Shown: piece after piece, positions 1 to 8,469 of the stretch
Position numbering within the stretch: the first letter of the stretch is position 1
How the letters are laid out: each line of letters begins with the position of its first letter
Source: Motilimonas pumila
Lineage (GTDB): Bacteria; Pseudomonadota; Gammaproteobacteria; Enterobacterales; CBDFNC01
Direction: 5' to 3'
Assembly: GCF_003596335.1 (NCBI RefSeq)
Contig: NZ_QZCH01000019.1
Span: 20,705-84,704, forward strand
DNA: 64,000 nt
Position numbers and translations under genes: made by a program
The notes under the pieces: model-generated
What the model was told of the DNA's origin: nothing
Database searches by the model: none
The model's input: only the letters and a program-made list of their open reading frames with translations

Positions 1-147
1 GACCCTATGGCTTGGCAAGTGATTATGCCTTGGTTACAGCGACATCGGCCCAATACCACTGTGGTATATATTCATCAAGGAGGGGTTCGTGGCAATGTAA
101 CCATGTTGCCCCGGTATCAACGAAAGTATCCTCTTGAAGGTGAATAA
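1..147 (+). CDS. C-terminal end of a PLP-dependent enzyme (D-cysteine desulfhydrase/ACC deaminase-like)
   Basis: An open frame enters at base 1 and ends at TAA 145-147, leaving 48 residues. The tail contains VVYIHQGGVRGN, which resembles the conserved C-terminal glycine-rich segment (IHTGG-like) of the fold-type II PLP family that includes D-cysteine desulfhydrase and 1-aminocyclopropane-1-carboxylate deaminase. The family call rests on this short tail alone. The catalytic lysine and the N-terminus lie outside the window. It is followed by rluF on the same strand about 60 bases later. Confidence 0.55.
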   Translation, partial: DPMAWQVIMPWLQRHRPNTTVVYIHQGGVRGNVTMLPRYQRKYPLEGE

Positions 148-209
148 GCGCTTGGATTTCGAAGCGCAGCAGCCTAAAATCCTCACTCTTTTGAATGCAG
201 AGAGCCAAT

Positions 210-1163
210 ATGACAGACGCAACCACCAAACGGCTAAATAAATACATCAGCGAAACAGGCTTTTGCTCTCGTCGAGAAGCCGACAAACACATTCAAGCTG
301 GCGCGGTCACTATCAATGGTCAGCGGGCAGATGTAGGCTCTCAAGTGGCTGCTGGGGATGTGGTTAAGGTTCATGGTAAGGCGCTCAAAGCAAAACAACA
401 GGCCGTGTACATTGCATATAATAAGCCGGTAGGTATTACCTGTACCACCGAGCGTCACATTAGAGGCAACATTGTTGATGCTATCAATCATCCATTACGT
501 ATCTTCCCCATTGGCCGCTTAGACAAGCCTTCAGAAGGGTTGATTTTTTTAACCAGCGACGGTGATATCGTCAATAAAATATTGCGCGCGGGCAATCAGC
601 ATGAGAAAGAATATGTGGTTACAGTCGACAAGCCCATTACCGATGATTTTATTCGCCGTATGGGGCAAGGGGTACCGATTTTGGACACCATCACCCAGCG
701 CTGTAAAGTATTTAAACAAAGTCGTTATGTGTTTAATATTACCCTTACTCAAGGGTTAAACCGGCAGATACGTCGCATGTGTGAGTACTTAGGATTTGAA
801 GTAACTAAGCTCAAGCGTGTGAGGATCATGAATATTAACCTCGATAAATTGGCGAAAGGGCAATGGCGCGAATTATCCACCGCGGAAATGGCTACCATCA
901 ATCAGATGGTGGCGGGCTCATCAGGGACCGAACAAGCTTCAACACAGGTATCACAGACTCAGCAAGCAAGGGCGAAACGCTTGGGCTCGAATGCTAATAA
1001 ACCTGCAGCGAAAGGTCGCACGCAACACAATCAAAGTAACCGTAACTCATCGGCGGCCAATCCCAAAAGAAAGCCGAAAAAAACGGCTTATGGTAAAAAA
1101 TCGGCGCCTACAGGCAAAGCTAAACCCACAGGTACGTTATCGCTTAAAAAGTCCGCGCGCTGA
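210..1163 (+). CDS. rluF: 23S rRNA pseudouridine(2604) synthase RluF
   Basis: This stand-alone pseudouridine synthase is expected to modify U2604 of 23S rRNA and, from knowledge of the E. coli enzyme, U35 of tRNA-Tyr. It has an N-terminal S4 RNA-binding domain ([18 protein letters not shown]) and an RsuA-type catalytic domain with GRLDKPSEG, in which Asp is the nucleophile. [12 protein letters not shown] and [12 protein letters not shown] match RluF closely. After about residue 235 comes a Lys/Arg/Ser-rich basic tail of about 80 residues, also present in RluF homologues and probably RNA-binding. ATG 210 was chosen over ATG 195 because GAGAG sits about six bases upstream and the S4 domain starts soon after. 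The gene converges on ybaM with only 13 bases between stop codons. Confidence 0.92.
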   Translation: MTDATTKRLNKYISETGFCSRREADKHIQAGAVTINGQRADVGSQVAAGDVVKVHGKALKAKQQAVYIAYNKPVGITCTTERHIRGNIVDAINHPLRIFPIGRLDKPSEGLIFLTSDGDIVNKILRAGNQHEKEYVVTVDKPITDDFIRRMGQGVPILDTITQRCKVFKQSRYVFNITLTQGLNRQIRRMCEYLGFEVTKLKRVRIMNINLDKLAKGQWRELSTAEMATINQMVAGSSGTEQASTQVSQTQQARAKRLGSNANKPAAKGRTQHNQSNRNSSAANPKRKPKKTAYGKKSAPTGKAKPTGTLSLKKSAR

Positions 1164-1176
1164 CGGAGTCGCAAGA

Positions 1177-1347
1177 TCAGTTGTTTTTTGCTACTGACTC
1201 GGTTTGTTGTTGCAGTTTTTGCTGGCAATCATGCTGCACTATTTCTAATGCTTGTAAAGCCAGCGCCATGTCAATCTGGTTTTCTTCTAATAACTGGATT
1301 AGATCAACGGCAAGTTGCACATGTTTAGGGGCGTTTGCTAGGCTCAT
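1177..1347 (-). CDS. ybaM: YbaM family small protein (DUF2496)
   Basis: This 56-residue protein begins MSLANAPKHVQLAVDLIQLL. It matches E. coli YbaM (DUF2496) along its length: the MSL-NAP start, LAVDLI-LLEENQI, and L-AL-IV. Its function is unknown. It is the last gene of a minus-strand operon and overlaps the upstream DUF2057 gene by the four bases ATGA, so it is probably translationally coupled. In E. coli ybaM lies beside priC; here one DUF2057 gene separates them. The C-terminal 20 residues are Gln-rich and polar. Confidence 0.88.
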   Translation of the reverse strand: MSLANAPKHVQLAVDLIQLLEENQIDMALALQALEIVQHDCQQKLQQQTESVAKNN

Positions 1348-1946
1348 CGTCTGACTCGTTCGTACATTTTCTGAGAAGGGTTTTGTTCGTTACGCCTGAT
1401 CCAGGCTTGAAATGCTTGCTGATGGGATTCGTCAGCATTTTGATACAATAACTTCAACTGGGTGAGAATGGTGTCTTGATCGGGCAATTGCTTGCCTTTT
1501 TCCAATTCTTCAAGCAGCGCCATGTTGGGACCATTTTGCCAACCAAAACGCTGAGCAAGTACCGCCTCATGGGGCAAGATTTGACCGTTGCTTTTGTCTA
1601 TTAGGTTCAATTTAGGTTGCGCCACATAAGCCGCCGCTTCCTTACGGTTTCGTGGCCGTTTGGCTTGTAGCACTATGGTTTGCTGACCTTGGACATAGAA
1701 ATACAGCACTATAGGGGAGGACAAATAAGTACTGTCGGCTTCACCATCAAATGCCTGTTGGTACTGCAACACCATTTGCTGCCGACCAGGCGTTAGGGGC
1801 AATGGCGCGCGGTTATAAAAGCTTTTTTGCTGTTCTTCACCATTTAGGTAGAGCAGCTTAAACATTGGCGGCACTAAAACTTGACTGTTTTGTGCCCAGC
1901 TGCAAAGTGGCAGCAGTAAGAGTATTGTTAATCCCAAAAATCGCAT
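1344..1946 (-). CDS. DUF2057 (YccT-like) exported protein
   Basis: This 200-residue protein has a clear signal peptide (MRFLGLTILLLLPLCSWAQ) and is predicted to be periplasmic. The mature part resembles DUF2057, the family of E. coli YccT: PPMFKLLYLNGEE near the start, then a beta-rich segment ending in IVLQAKRPRNRKEAAAYV. The role is uncertain; E. coli YccT has been linked to curli expression. It overlaps priC upstream (TAATG) and ybaM downstream (ATGA) inside a tightly packed operon. A second DUF2057 protein is encoded at 7041-7796, so this genome carries at least two divergent paralogues. Confidence 0.72.
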   Translation of the reverse strand: MRFLGLTILLLLPLCSWAQNSQVLVPPMFKLLYLNGEEQQKSFYNRAPLPLTPGRQQMVLQYQQAFDGEADSTYLSSPIVLYFYVQGQQTIVLQAKRPRNRKEAAAYVAQPKLNLIDKSNGQILPHEAVLAQRFGWQNGPNMALLEELEKGKQLPDQDTILTQLKLLYQNADESHQQAFQAWIRRNEQNPSQKMYERVRR

Positions 1947-2512
1947 TAAAAATTCCCAATATATTCGCTTGAGGCTTCGTATTCTCTGACTTTTCGTTCA
2001 ACGTCACGAGTTGCTGCTTGGCATCGTTGCAAGCGCTGTTTTAACGTGTCTAATTGCGTTTGTTCGTGATTTCTCGCAGTGCCGTACAATGCTTGTATTT
2101 TTACTTGGCTTTGCTCAATCATTGCCCCTAAACGCTGTTCATATTCATATTGCTTATGCAGCTTATGGTATAGAGCCTTCTCAACTTGGCTGGGTTTGTG
2201 GCTAAACAATGCTCCATTACCTTGCTGCGTTTGGCTTACCAATTTATTGAGTGCGGTAAATTGGTCGACTAAGGTTTCGCACATATGGCTGATTTTTGCT
2301 TCCGTCACCCCTTTGGCTTGATTTTCTTCTATCAATTGCAAGCTGCGGCTTACTTCTAAGGCGTAACCTGTGAGACTGTCGTGGTGCTGACTGAACAAGG
2401 CTCGGTTAAAATGAAACTTGCCATTGAGCTTTTTACTCAATTGATGGTCCAGTTGCTCACACGTGTTTTGTAATTGTGATACGCGTTGTTTTATGGGCGC
2501 CAGGTTTACCAT
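1946..2512 (-). CDS. priC: primosomal replication protein PriC
   Basis: This 188-residue, largely helical, Gln/Lys/Arg-rich protein resembles PriC (primosomal protein N''), which binds SSB and single-stranded DNA and helps reload DnaB at stalled forks. Similarity is modest, but conserved spots can be seen (FNRALF, the EYEQRLGAMIEQ segment, and a C-terminal Arg-rich helix RLQRCQAATRDVERKVREYE). The position next to ybaM, as in E. coli, strengthens the call. It overlaps the TauE/SafE gene upstream by seven bases and the DUF2057 gene downstream by one base. With DinG in the same operon, a replication-repair theme is plausible. Confidence 0.78.
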   Translation of the reverse strand: MVNLAPIKQRVSQLQNTCEQLDHQLSKKLNGKFHFNRALFSQHHDSLTGYALEVSRSLQLIEENQAKGVTEAKISHMCETLVDQFTALNKLVSQTQQGNGALFSHKPSQVEKALYHKLHKQYEYEQRLGAMIEQSQVKIQALYGTARNHEQTQLDTLKQRLQRCQAATRDVERKVREYEASSEYIGNF

Positions 2513-3279
2513 GCTTCAACCGCCAATTTAATTGCCATTACCATTACTACGGTCACAAAGACAGGGCGAATAAACTTGCTGCCAAAGCGAATTGCAGAGT
2601 GCGCGCCAATGTAGGCTCCGAGCATTAAACACACGCCCATGCTTAGACCTAACACCCAATTGATGTGGCCTAACCAGATGAACGTTAATAGAGACAAAAA
2701 ATTACTGGTAAAGTTCATTGCTTTGGCTAAACCAGAAGCAAGTAGAATATTGATTTTGTATAGCACTGCGCTGGATACTGTCCAAAACGCGCCTGTGCCA
2801 GGCCCTGCGACACCGTCGTAAAAACCAAGTGTTAAGCCTTGTAGCCATTGCTTTTGCGTCAGTACTCCGCCCTTTGTGGGCAGTTTACTTTTGTTATCCG
2901 GTGGGAATTTACTCACCATGGTATACACAGCGGTTGCCAAGATGACAATGGGCAATATTTTATCTAATAGTTCAGTAGAGAGTCTATCAACGATTAACGT
3001 GCCAACAACCGCGCCGATGGCAGTAGCGATAAACGATTTGCGCCAAAACATCGGGTTAAATAATTGTTTGCGATAATAGGTCCAGGCAGCTGTCGATGAA
3101 GCAAATGTGGCCGCTAATTTGTTGGTGCCTAAGGCAAGGTGCGGAGGCAGCCCGGCACTGAGTAAGGCGGGAATTGTCAGCATACCGCCGCCGCCAACCA
3201 CGGCGTCAATAAATCCGGCAATTAATCCCACCGCGCACAGCATTAAAATTACGTTTAGTTCGATACCAATTTCTAGCAT
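2506..3279 (-). CDS. yfcA: TauE/SafE family membrane permease (YfcA-like)
   Basis: This 257-residue integral membrane protein belongs to the TauE/SafE (DUF81) family, putative exporters of sulfonates or other organic anions. About eight hydrophobic segments are visible, with two repeats of the family signature: GFIDAVVGGGGMLTIPALL near residue 21 and GFYDGVAGPGTGAF near residue 155. This pattern is closest to E. coli YfcA. Its start overlaps the dinG stop in TAATG, and its end overlaps priC by seven bases. The substrate cannot be read from sequence. Confidence 0.85.
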   Translation of the reverse strand: MLEIGIELNVILMLCAVGLIAGFIDAVVGGGGMLTIPALLSAGLPPHLALGTNKLAATFASSTAAWTYYRKQLFNPMFWRKSFIATAIGAVVGTLIVDRLSTELLDKILPIVILATAVYTMVSKFPPDNKSKLPTKGGVLTQKQWLQGLTLGFYDGVAGPGTGAFWTVSSAVLYKINILLASGLAKAMNFTSNFLSLLTFIWLGHINWVLGLSMGVCLMLGAYIGAHSAIRFGSKFIRPVFVTVVMVMAIKLAVEAW

Positions 3280-5345
3280 TATTGCTCTATATTTCGGGTA
3301 AAAGGAGGTAATGCGTCGAGCAGCCCTTGTCCATAACGGCGGGTGACCAAGCGACGGTCGAGGATAGTGATTCTACCCCAATCGTTTTCTTTTCTCACTA
3401 AACGGCCACAAGATTGGATCAGTTTTTTACTGGCCTCGGGGATCGTGATTTGAATAAAAGGGTTACCACCTTTACTTTGGATCCATTCGGCGTGAGCCTC
3501 TTCAACGGGAGATGTAGGGACAGCAAAAGGCAGTTTGGTGATAATTAAATTCGTCAAGTAATGGCCTGGTAAATCCAAACCTTCTGACAAACTGCCTGTG
3601 CCGAACAGTATGGCGGTGGTGCCTTTGTCACAATATTTTTTATATTTTTCGAGTAAGGCTTGGCGTGATAACTGACCCTGTTGCAGTATTTCTGCGTCAA
3701 GCTTGCCGTCAAGCTTTTCTGCTACCAAACGCATTTGCCAATAAGACGCAAACAAGATTAAGTTACCTTGATTCGGTTCAATGAATTGTTTGACCTTGTC
3801 ACACAATTCGCTGTCAAAATTATCGGTTCCTGGCTCATAACGCATTTTAGGCAAGCTTAAGGTGACTTTGCGGTAATCAAAAGGCGATTTTAAGCGCAGG
3901 TATTGAGTGCCATCTTGTTGTTTTAATCCCGTTTGTTGGCGAAAAAAATCAAAGCTGCTTAAAGCAGACAACGTTGCTGAGCATAATACGCAGCCTGCAG
4001 CTTGTGACCAAAGTTGATGCTCTAATAGGCCCCCGACTTCAATGGGAGAAGCTGCCAGTAATATATCAGGCTCTTGTGCCTGTATTTTTTTAGCCCAGCA
4101 GGCCAAAGGCGCTTGCTTGGCGGAAGGCTCTTTCGCCAACATGTACCAAAGGTTAACAAAATTCTCTAATCGCTGAACCGCAATCCCTACCTCGGCCATC
4201 AAGGGCTCTGCTACTTTGGTTTTGACGCTGCCATCTTTTAATGACTCGGTAATAATACTGAGTATTTTATTGAGGGCTTTGAGACAAATTTTGCTTTCGT
4301 CTCGGATGGCGGCAGCAAACAGATTCAACGCATCGGGTAGCTCACCCATTGCAAAACGGCAACTATCATCTTGACTGAATAACTGAGCATTGGCGTTGAA
4401 AAACTCAGCCACCTTCGCCAGCTCTTTTTTCACCGCCAAACCTGATTCCACCATTTCAATGCCAGGGCCAATGCAGGAACGCGCAGTGACTTGCTGCGCC
4501 ACTTTTCGGTTGAGTTGCTCTAACTTAGCAAACCAACTGATACTGCTGTTCAATTGAATATTGGCGCTGGAAAAGTCACGGGCGATACTGGGAATGTGGT
4601 GCGCTTCATCCATGATATAAAAGCACTGATCTGGCTCAGGTAAAATTACCCCACCGCCTAATTCAGTATCAGCCAGTAGCAGGGCGTGATTGACTACCAG
4701 CAAATCACTTTTATCCAATTCATCGCGAGCACGGTGAAAAGGGCAGTGCTGATGGTGAGATAAGGCGCGACTGCAGCTGTGCTTATCAGCAACGATCAGT
4801 TGCCAGATATTATCGCCGATGGGCGTCGGCCAACTGTCCCGGTCGCCTTGCCACTTGCCATCGCTATACGCTTTGTGAAGACGCTTGACCATAGCCAGAT
4901 CTTGCTTAGTAGGTTTGTCTTGCCATAAAGGTAATTGATCGTTATTCGCGTCGGCCAGCTGAAACAGTTTATGCTCACAGCAATATCTTTGCCTGCCTTT
5001 TACTAAGGCAAATTTAAAGTTCAACGGACTGTGTTGTAAAAAGAAGGGGAGATCCTTGTTTATCAACTGCTCTTGTAAAGTCACAGTAGCGGTGGATACC
5101 ACCAGCTTTTTATTTAATTGCATGGCGACCGGTAAAGCGCCGAGTAAATAAGCCAGAGATTTGCCTATGCCCGTGCCAGCTTCTGCCACCATGATCCGGC
5201 GCCGTTTGTCGTACTCTCCAGCCAAGGTTTTGGCGATTTCTGCCACCAAATAGTTTTGCTCTTTTCGTACTTGGTAATCTGGCAGCGCTTGGCTGATGTT
5301 TTGGTATGACTGTCGAATTATCTTCTTAACTTTATCGGCTAGCAT
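3279..5345 (-). CDS. dinG: ATP-dependent DNA helicase DinG family (XPD-like)
   Basis: This 688-residue superfamily 2 helicase of the XPD/DinG type is expected to unwind 5'-3' and act on R-loops, forks and damaged DNA. It shows Walker A AEAGTGIGKS (about residues 54-63), the DEAH box in IMDEAHHIP (about 245), and C-terminal motifs LFGTGSLSEGLDLPG and QSCGRLVRKENDWG. Candidate Fe-S cysteines are C122/C123 (RYCC), C191 (HSC) and C201 (QHCPF); the middle cysteine of the E. coli DinG set is not in its usual place. It is the first gene of a five-gene overlapping operon. I see no LexA box upstream, unlike the SOS-controlled E. coli gene. Confidence 0.88.
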   Translation of the reverse strand: MLADKVKKIIRQSYQNISQALPDYQVRKEQNYLVAEIAKTLAGEYDKRRRIMVAEAGTGIGKSLAYLLGALPVAMQLNKKLVVSTATVTLQEQLINKDLPFFLQHSPLNFKFALVKGRQRYCCEHKLFQLADANNDQLPLWQDKPTKQDLAMVKRLHKAYSDGKWQGDRDSWPTPIGDNIWQLIVADKHSCSRALSHHQHCPFHRARDELDKSDLLVVNHALLLADTELGGGVILPEPDQCFYIMDEAHHIPSIARDFSSANIQLNSSISWFAKLEQLNRKVAQQVTARSCIGPGIEMVESGLAVKKELAKVAEFFNANAQLFSQDDSCRFAMGELPDALNLFAAAIRDESKICLKALNKILSIITESLKDGSVKTKVAEPLMAEVGIAVQRLENFVNLWYMLAKEPSAKQAPLACWAKKIQAQEPDILLAASPIEVGGLLEHQLWSQAAGCVLCSATLSALSSFDFFRQQTGLKQQDGTQYLRLKSPFDYRKVTLSLPKMRYEPGTDNFDSELCDKVKQFIEPNQGNLILFASYWQMRLVAEKLDGKLDAEILQQGQLSRQALLEKYKKYCDKGTTAILFGTGSLSEGLDLPGHYLTNLIITKLPFAVPTSPVEEAHAEWIQSKGGNPFIQITIPEASKKLIQSCGRLVRKENDWGRITILDRRLVTRRYGQGLLDALPPFTRNIEQ

Positions 5346-5758
5346 GGCTTAGTCAGTGACGGAGGAAGGTTTGCAGTGTAGCAAGTTGCTCCTTGAGTGA
5401 ATAGCTATCTGGTGAAGGTAATTAAGTTAGTAACGCTCATAAAAATGAAAACAAATCAAAGATGCAATTCACAATAAAGGAATCAAAGTGTTATGGATTT
5501 TCTAAAAAGTTCATTAAATCACACTTTTTTTTGAAAAAAATAGCAGGCTGAACTACGTTTAAATAACCTGATGTCAACATAAATCAGTTTTAACAACTGA
5601 AATATTAAAATAAATAAGTGATATCAGTTGCTTAAATCGTCCTATTGAGTGGATAAATAGGTTCGAGCGAGTTAATTTAACTTGCGAAATTGCTCAAGGA
5701 ATGAACAAAAACTAATTCTTGTGACTCGTTTTGAGAAGAGTTGATGTTTTTTTGTCTA
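5346..5758. other. AT-rich intergenic region between divergent dinG and porin genes
   Basis: About 410 bases without a credible gene. The centre (about 5430-5650) is strongly AT-rich, with long A and T runs and several short inverted repeats such as CAACTGA/TCAGTTG around 5593-5639. Such a region often holds binding sites for nucleoid proteins and porin regulators, but I cannot identify a specific operator. The dinG promoter must also lie here. Confidence 0.4.
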
Positions 5759-5787
5759 TTGACGCAGAATTTTGACTTTGTCATTAT
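5759..5787 (+). promoter_or_regulatory. putative sigma-70 promoter of the porin gene
   Basis: TTGACG at 5759-5764 and CATTAT at 5782-5787 are 17 bases apart, giving a good -35 and a fair -10. Transcription would start near 5794, giving a 5' leader of about 85 bases before the porin ATG. Confidence 0.5.
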
Positions 5788-5879
5788 CTGCGCCGCTAAG
5801 GAAGCACTGCACGTTTAATGGATTGAACAGATAAGAACACAATTCTTTCTGAAAACAATACTAATAGGCAGTGAAAACA

Positions 5880-6956
5880 ATGAAAAAGACAATTCTTGCA
5901 GCGATGGTACCGGCACTTCTTGCAACAGGTACGGTAAATGCCGCTGAACTCTACCGCTCTGAAAATGGCTCAGTACTTAACATGTACGGCCGTATCGAAG
6001 CAAACTTCGTAAATCAAGATATCTATGATGCCAATGGTGACAAAGACAGCGAAACAGACGGTTCAGTCTACGCCCGTCTTGGTTTTAATGGTCGCCAATT
6101 AATCACTGCAGACACCGCCGTGATTGGCCAAGCGCAATATCAACTCAGCCAAGAGCCAGGCTCTAGCAGCACTGAATGGAATGCACGTTACGTGTGGGCC
6201 GGTTTAGATCTTGCTGAAGCGGGTCGTATTGAAGCGGGTCGTGTGGCATCGGGTTTGATCATGTTCACGGACATTGGTGATATTTTCTACGCCGGTGGCG
6301 ACGTGGTAGCGGGTGCAAACGTTAACACCGTTGATACTGGTGCAGCGTTAGTCTTTCGCCAAGACGGTACTTTGCAATACCGCAACAGTCTAGGCGATTT
6401 TGACTTTACCCTTGCTTACATCACTAACAGCTCAATCGATTACGGCTATAACACAGCACTGCGTTACAGTTTTGATATGGGTAATGCCGGTTTACTACAG
6501 CCAGTGGCTATGTACCAATTCAACAAAGCCGACAGCGATGACAAAGCAAACTCAGGCGTAAAGGAATACCAAACGTACGGCGCAGGTTTACAGTACTTCT
6601 TGGGTGATTTTTACGCGGGTGCCACTTACGTAGAAGAGAAGTTTGACTTCTTTGGTGGCGGTAATGATAAAACCAAAGGTACAGATATTGTAGCGGCTTA
6701 TGACTTTGGTCAATGGGTAGCGCGCGCGGGTTACCGTTACCAGAAGCTAGATGATGCAATGGCGGGTGAAAAGAAAATTCAAGACACTTGGATCATTGAA
6801 GGTCAATACAAGCTGACATCTCAATCTTCACTTTTTGCTAACTACAGCGATAACTCTGGTCATGGCGTGACAGGTGCCGATATGATCAACGGTTCGGGTA
6901 ACCTAAACAAAGAGAAGGGCGGTGTAGCCTCTATTGGTATTCGTTACGAGTGGTAA
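5880..6956 (+). CDS. outer-membrane porin (general bacterial porin family)
   Basis: This 358-residue precursor has the signal peptide MKKTILAAMVPALLATGTVNA and a mature beta-barrel protein starting AELYRSENGS. Features of the trimeric general porins are the early MYGRIEANF strand, alternating aromatic and polar strands throughout, long acidic loops, an FTDIGD segment that may belong to constriction loop 3, and a C-terminal strand ending in Trp (GIRYEW) for BAM recognition. It resembles OmpC/OmpU-type porins of marine gammaproteobacteria. ATG 5880 was preferred over GTG 5871 because it gives a normal signal peptide and better spacing to AGG. A terminator follows directly, so it is probably a single-gene unit. 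Confidence 0.9.
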   Translation: MKKTILAAMVPALLATGTVNAAELYRSENGSVLNMYGRIEANFVNQDIYDANGDKDSETDGSVYARLGFNGRQLITADTAVIGQAQYQLSQEPGSSSTEWNARYVWAGLDLAEAGRIEAGRVASGLIMFTDIGDIFYAGGDVVAGANVNTVDTGAALVFRQDGTLQYRNSLGDFDFTLAYITNSSIDYGYNTALRYSFDMGNAGLLQPVAMYQFNKADSDDKANSGVKEYQTYGAGLQYFLGDFYAGATYVEEKFDFFGGGNDKTKGTDIVAAYDFGQWVARAGYRYQKLDDAMAGEKKIQDTWIIEGQYKLTSQSSLFANYSDNSGHGVTGADMINGSGNLNKEKGGVASIGIRYEW

Positions 6957-6981
6957 AGTCCACTAACTAGTGCTATTAATT

Positions 6982-7006
6982 AAGCCAGCCACCGCGCTGG
7001 CTTTTG
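6982..7006 (+). terminator. Rho-independent terminator after the porin gene
   Basis: An eight-base stem (AAGCCAGC/GCTGGCTT) with a six-base loop is followed by a short T run, 25 bases after the porin stop codon. Confidence 0.8.
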
Positions 7007-7040
7007 TCGTTTAAGTGCTTTATAAATTGAGGTTTTTTTA

Positions 7041-7796
7041 ATGATAATAAAGAATAAGTGGTTACTGGTTTCGTGCCTAAGTTGGGCTTCTTGGTCTGTG
7101 GCGGCTGCAGAGTTCAGCGTGCCAGATAATTTTGAAATGCTGGTAGTCAACGGCAAGGGCGAAGGCAACATGTTTTATAAAAATGACGGTGATGTGACCC
7201 TTGAAGATAACAAGATGCAGCAAGTGGTGGTGCGTTTTACCGCACCAAGGGGCGTGACAAATACCGAAGACATGCGGGGCATTGCCAAGTCTCAGCCAGT
7301 GGTGTTGACCTTTGATACCAGTGGGCACAGCAAGATTGCGGTGGTGAAACCTCAGCTTCATACCGAGAAAATGGTCGATAAATACGCCAAAAAACCTGTC
7401 ATTAAGTTGATTAATGACCAAGGTCAGGCCGTCAACTTTAAGCAAGACATGTTACTTACTCCAGGCATGCAGCTCACCCGAGATTACCCGAAAGAAGTGG
7501 CCATTTATAATCAAAGCACGGGCCCTGCAGCATTGGCAGAAATTGTAGCGCCGCAGCCTGTGATTGCGACCAGCAGTGGTCAAGCCATGGCCGCAACCAC
7601 TGCGACTGATACCCGTCAGGCTGTCACGACTTCAGGAAAAGCAGCGGCTGTTACCTCTGCTAGTGTAGCGGCAAACAATAATAAAGCAGAAAAAACATCA
7701 CAGACAGAGAGTGTGTCGCAATTAAAAGCCAATTTCTCTGAATTGTCTGAGCAAGACAAAAAAGCATTTATTCAGTGGGCTATTGGCCAGATGTAG
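7041..7796 (+). CDS. DUF2057 (YccT-like) exported protein with Ala/Thr-rich tail
   Basis: This 251-residue protein has a signal peptide ending near SVAAA and a DUF2057-type domain (FSVPDNFEMLVVNGKGEG, then VVVRFTAP and QPVVLTFDTSG). It is predicted to be exported. After about residue 165 comes a low-complexity Ala/Thr/Ser/Gln linker, then a short helical end (FSELSEQDKKAFIQWAIGQM). The closing motif is shared in style with the other DUF2057 protein in the window (QAFQAWIRR near its C-terminus), which supports a common family. GAGG lies upstream of ATG 7041. It sits behind the porin terminator, so it needs its own promoter or readthrough. Its function is unknown. Confidence 0.7.
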   Translation: MIIKNKWLLVSCLSWASWSVAAAEFSVPDNFEMLVVNGKGEGNMFYKNDGDVTLEDNKMQQVVVRFTAPRGVTNTEDMRGIAKSQPVVLTFDTSGHSKIAVVKPQLHTEKMVDKYAKKPVIKLINDQGQAVNFKQDMLLTPGMQLTRDYPKEVAIYNQSTGPAALAEIVAPQPVIATSSGQAMAATTATDTRQAVTTSGKAAAVTSASVAANNNKAEKTSQTESVSQLKANFSELSEQDKKAFIQWAIGQM

Positions 7797-7848
7797 GTCG
7801 AGAAAGGGCCAATAGGTTAGCGTCCTTGCTAACCTGCTCGTCTGAGTG

Positions 7849-8235
7849 TCATAGGCGAATAAAACCGTGTTTATTGTCGTTATTTTGCTGACATTTTTGG
7901 CATCGCTGCGCGGTGACTTGCGCGGCTAATATGTCGGCCTCAATCATTTCTTCACAGTCAGAGCATATACCGAACAGGCCCATGTCCATTTGACATAGTG
8001 CGGCGTCGATTTGTTTCAAATGTTGTAAAGGCTGGCCTATTTCATTCAAGGCAATAGGCTCTAGCGCATCGACTAAAGCGCTACTGCTCATTGTTGCGAT
8101 TTGCGCTAACCAATGGGGCGTAACCGGCGCATGCTTTAAGATCTTAATCAGGCTTTGCTTACACGAGGTAAGCTCGTCTTCTAAACGGCTTTGATAAAGC
8201 GCCAATTCAGCTTGGGATAAATGTTCCATAACCAT
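7849..8235 (-). CDS. TraR/DksA C4-type zinc-finger family protein
   Basis: This 128-residue protein has a helical N-terminal half and a C-terminal C4 zinc finger (GICSDCEEMIEADILAA, then CQKC), the layout of the DksA/TraR family that binds in the RNA polymerase secondary channel. The coiled-coil is shorter than in DksA (about 151 residues) and the DxxDxA tip is not obvious, so it is a DksA-like paralogue rather than DksA itself. MVME (8235) and MEH (8229) are both possible starts; neither has a clear ribosome site. Confidence 0.8.
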   Translation of the reverse strand: MVMEHLSQAELALYQSRLEDELTSCKQSLIKILKHAPVTPHWLAQIATMSSSALVDALEPIALNEIGQPLQHLKQIDAALCQMDMGLFGICSDCEEMIEADILAAQVTAQRCQKCQQNNDNKHGFIRL

Positions 8236-8469
8236 TATTCTGAGACAATTTGTTGCGATACATTATAGTGACTGATTCTTTATACAGACTGATTTATGTC
8301 AAATCTGACTTTTATAGCCGCTGTTTGGCAGCATTTTCAGCTTAAAACTTGCGCCAGATTAATGTTTAATCAATCAGTTAGCTAAGTGGTTCGGAATCAG
8401 CTACACGCTATGCGGTGACTTTTGCATGAGAAACCACTACACTGCCGCCGCAATCTGAGAGAGGTAATT

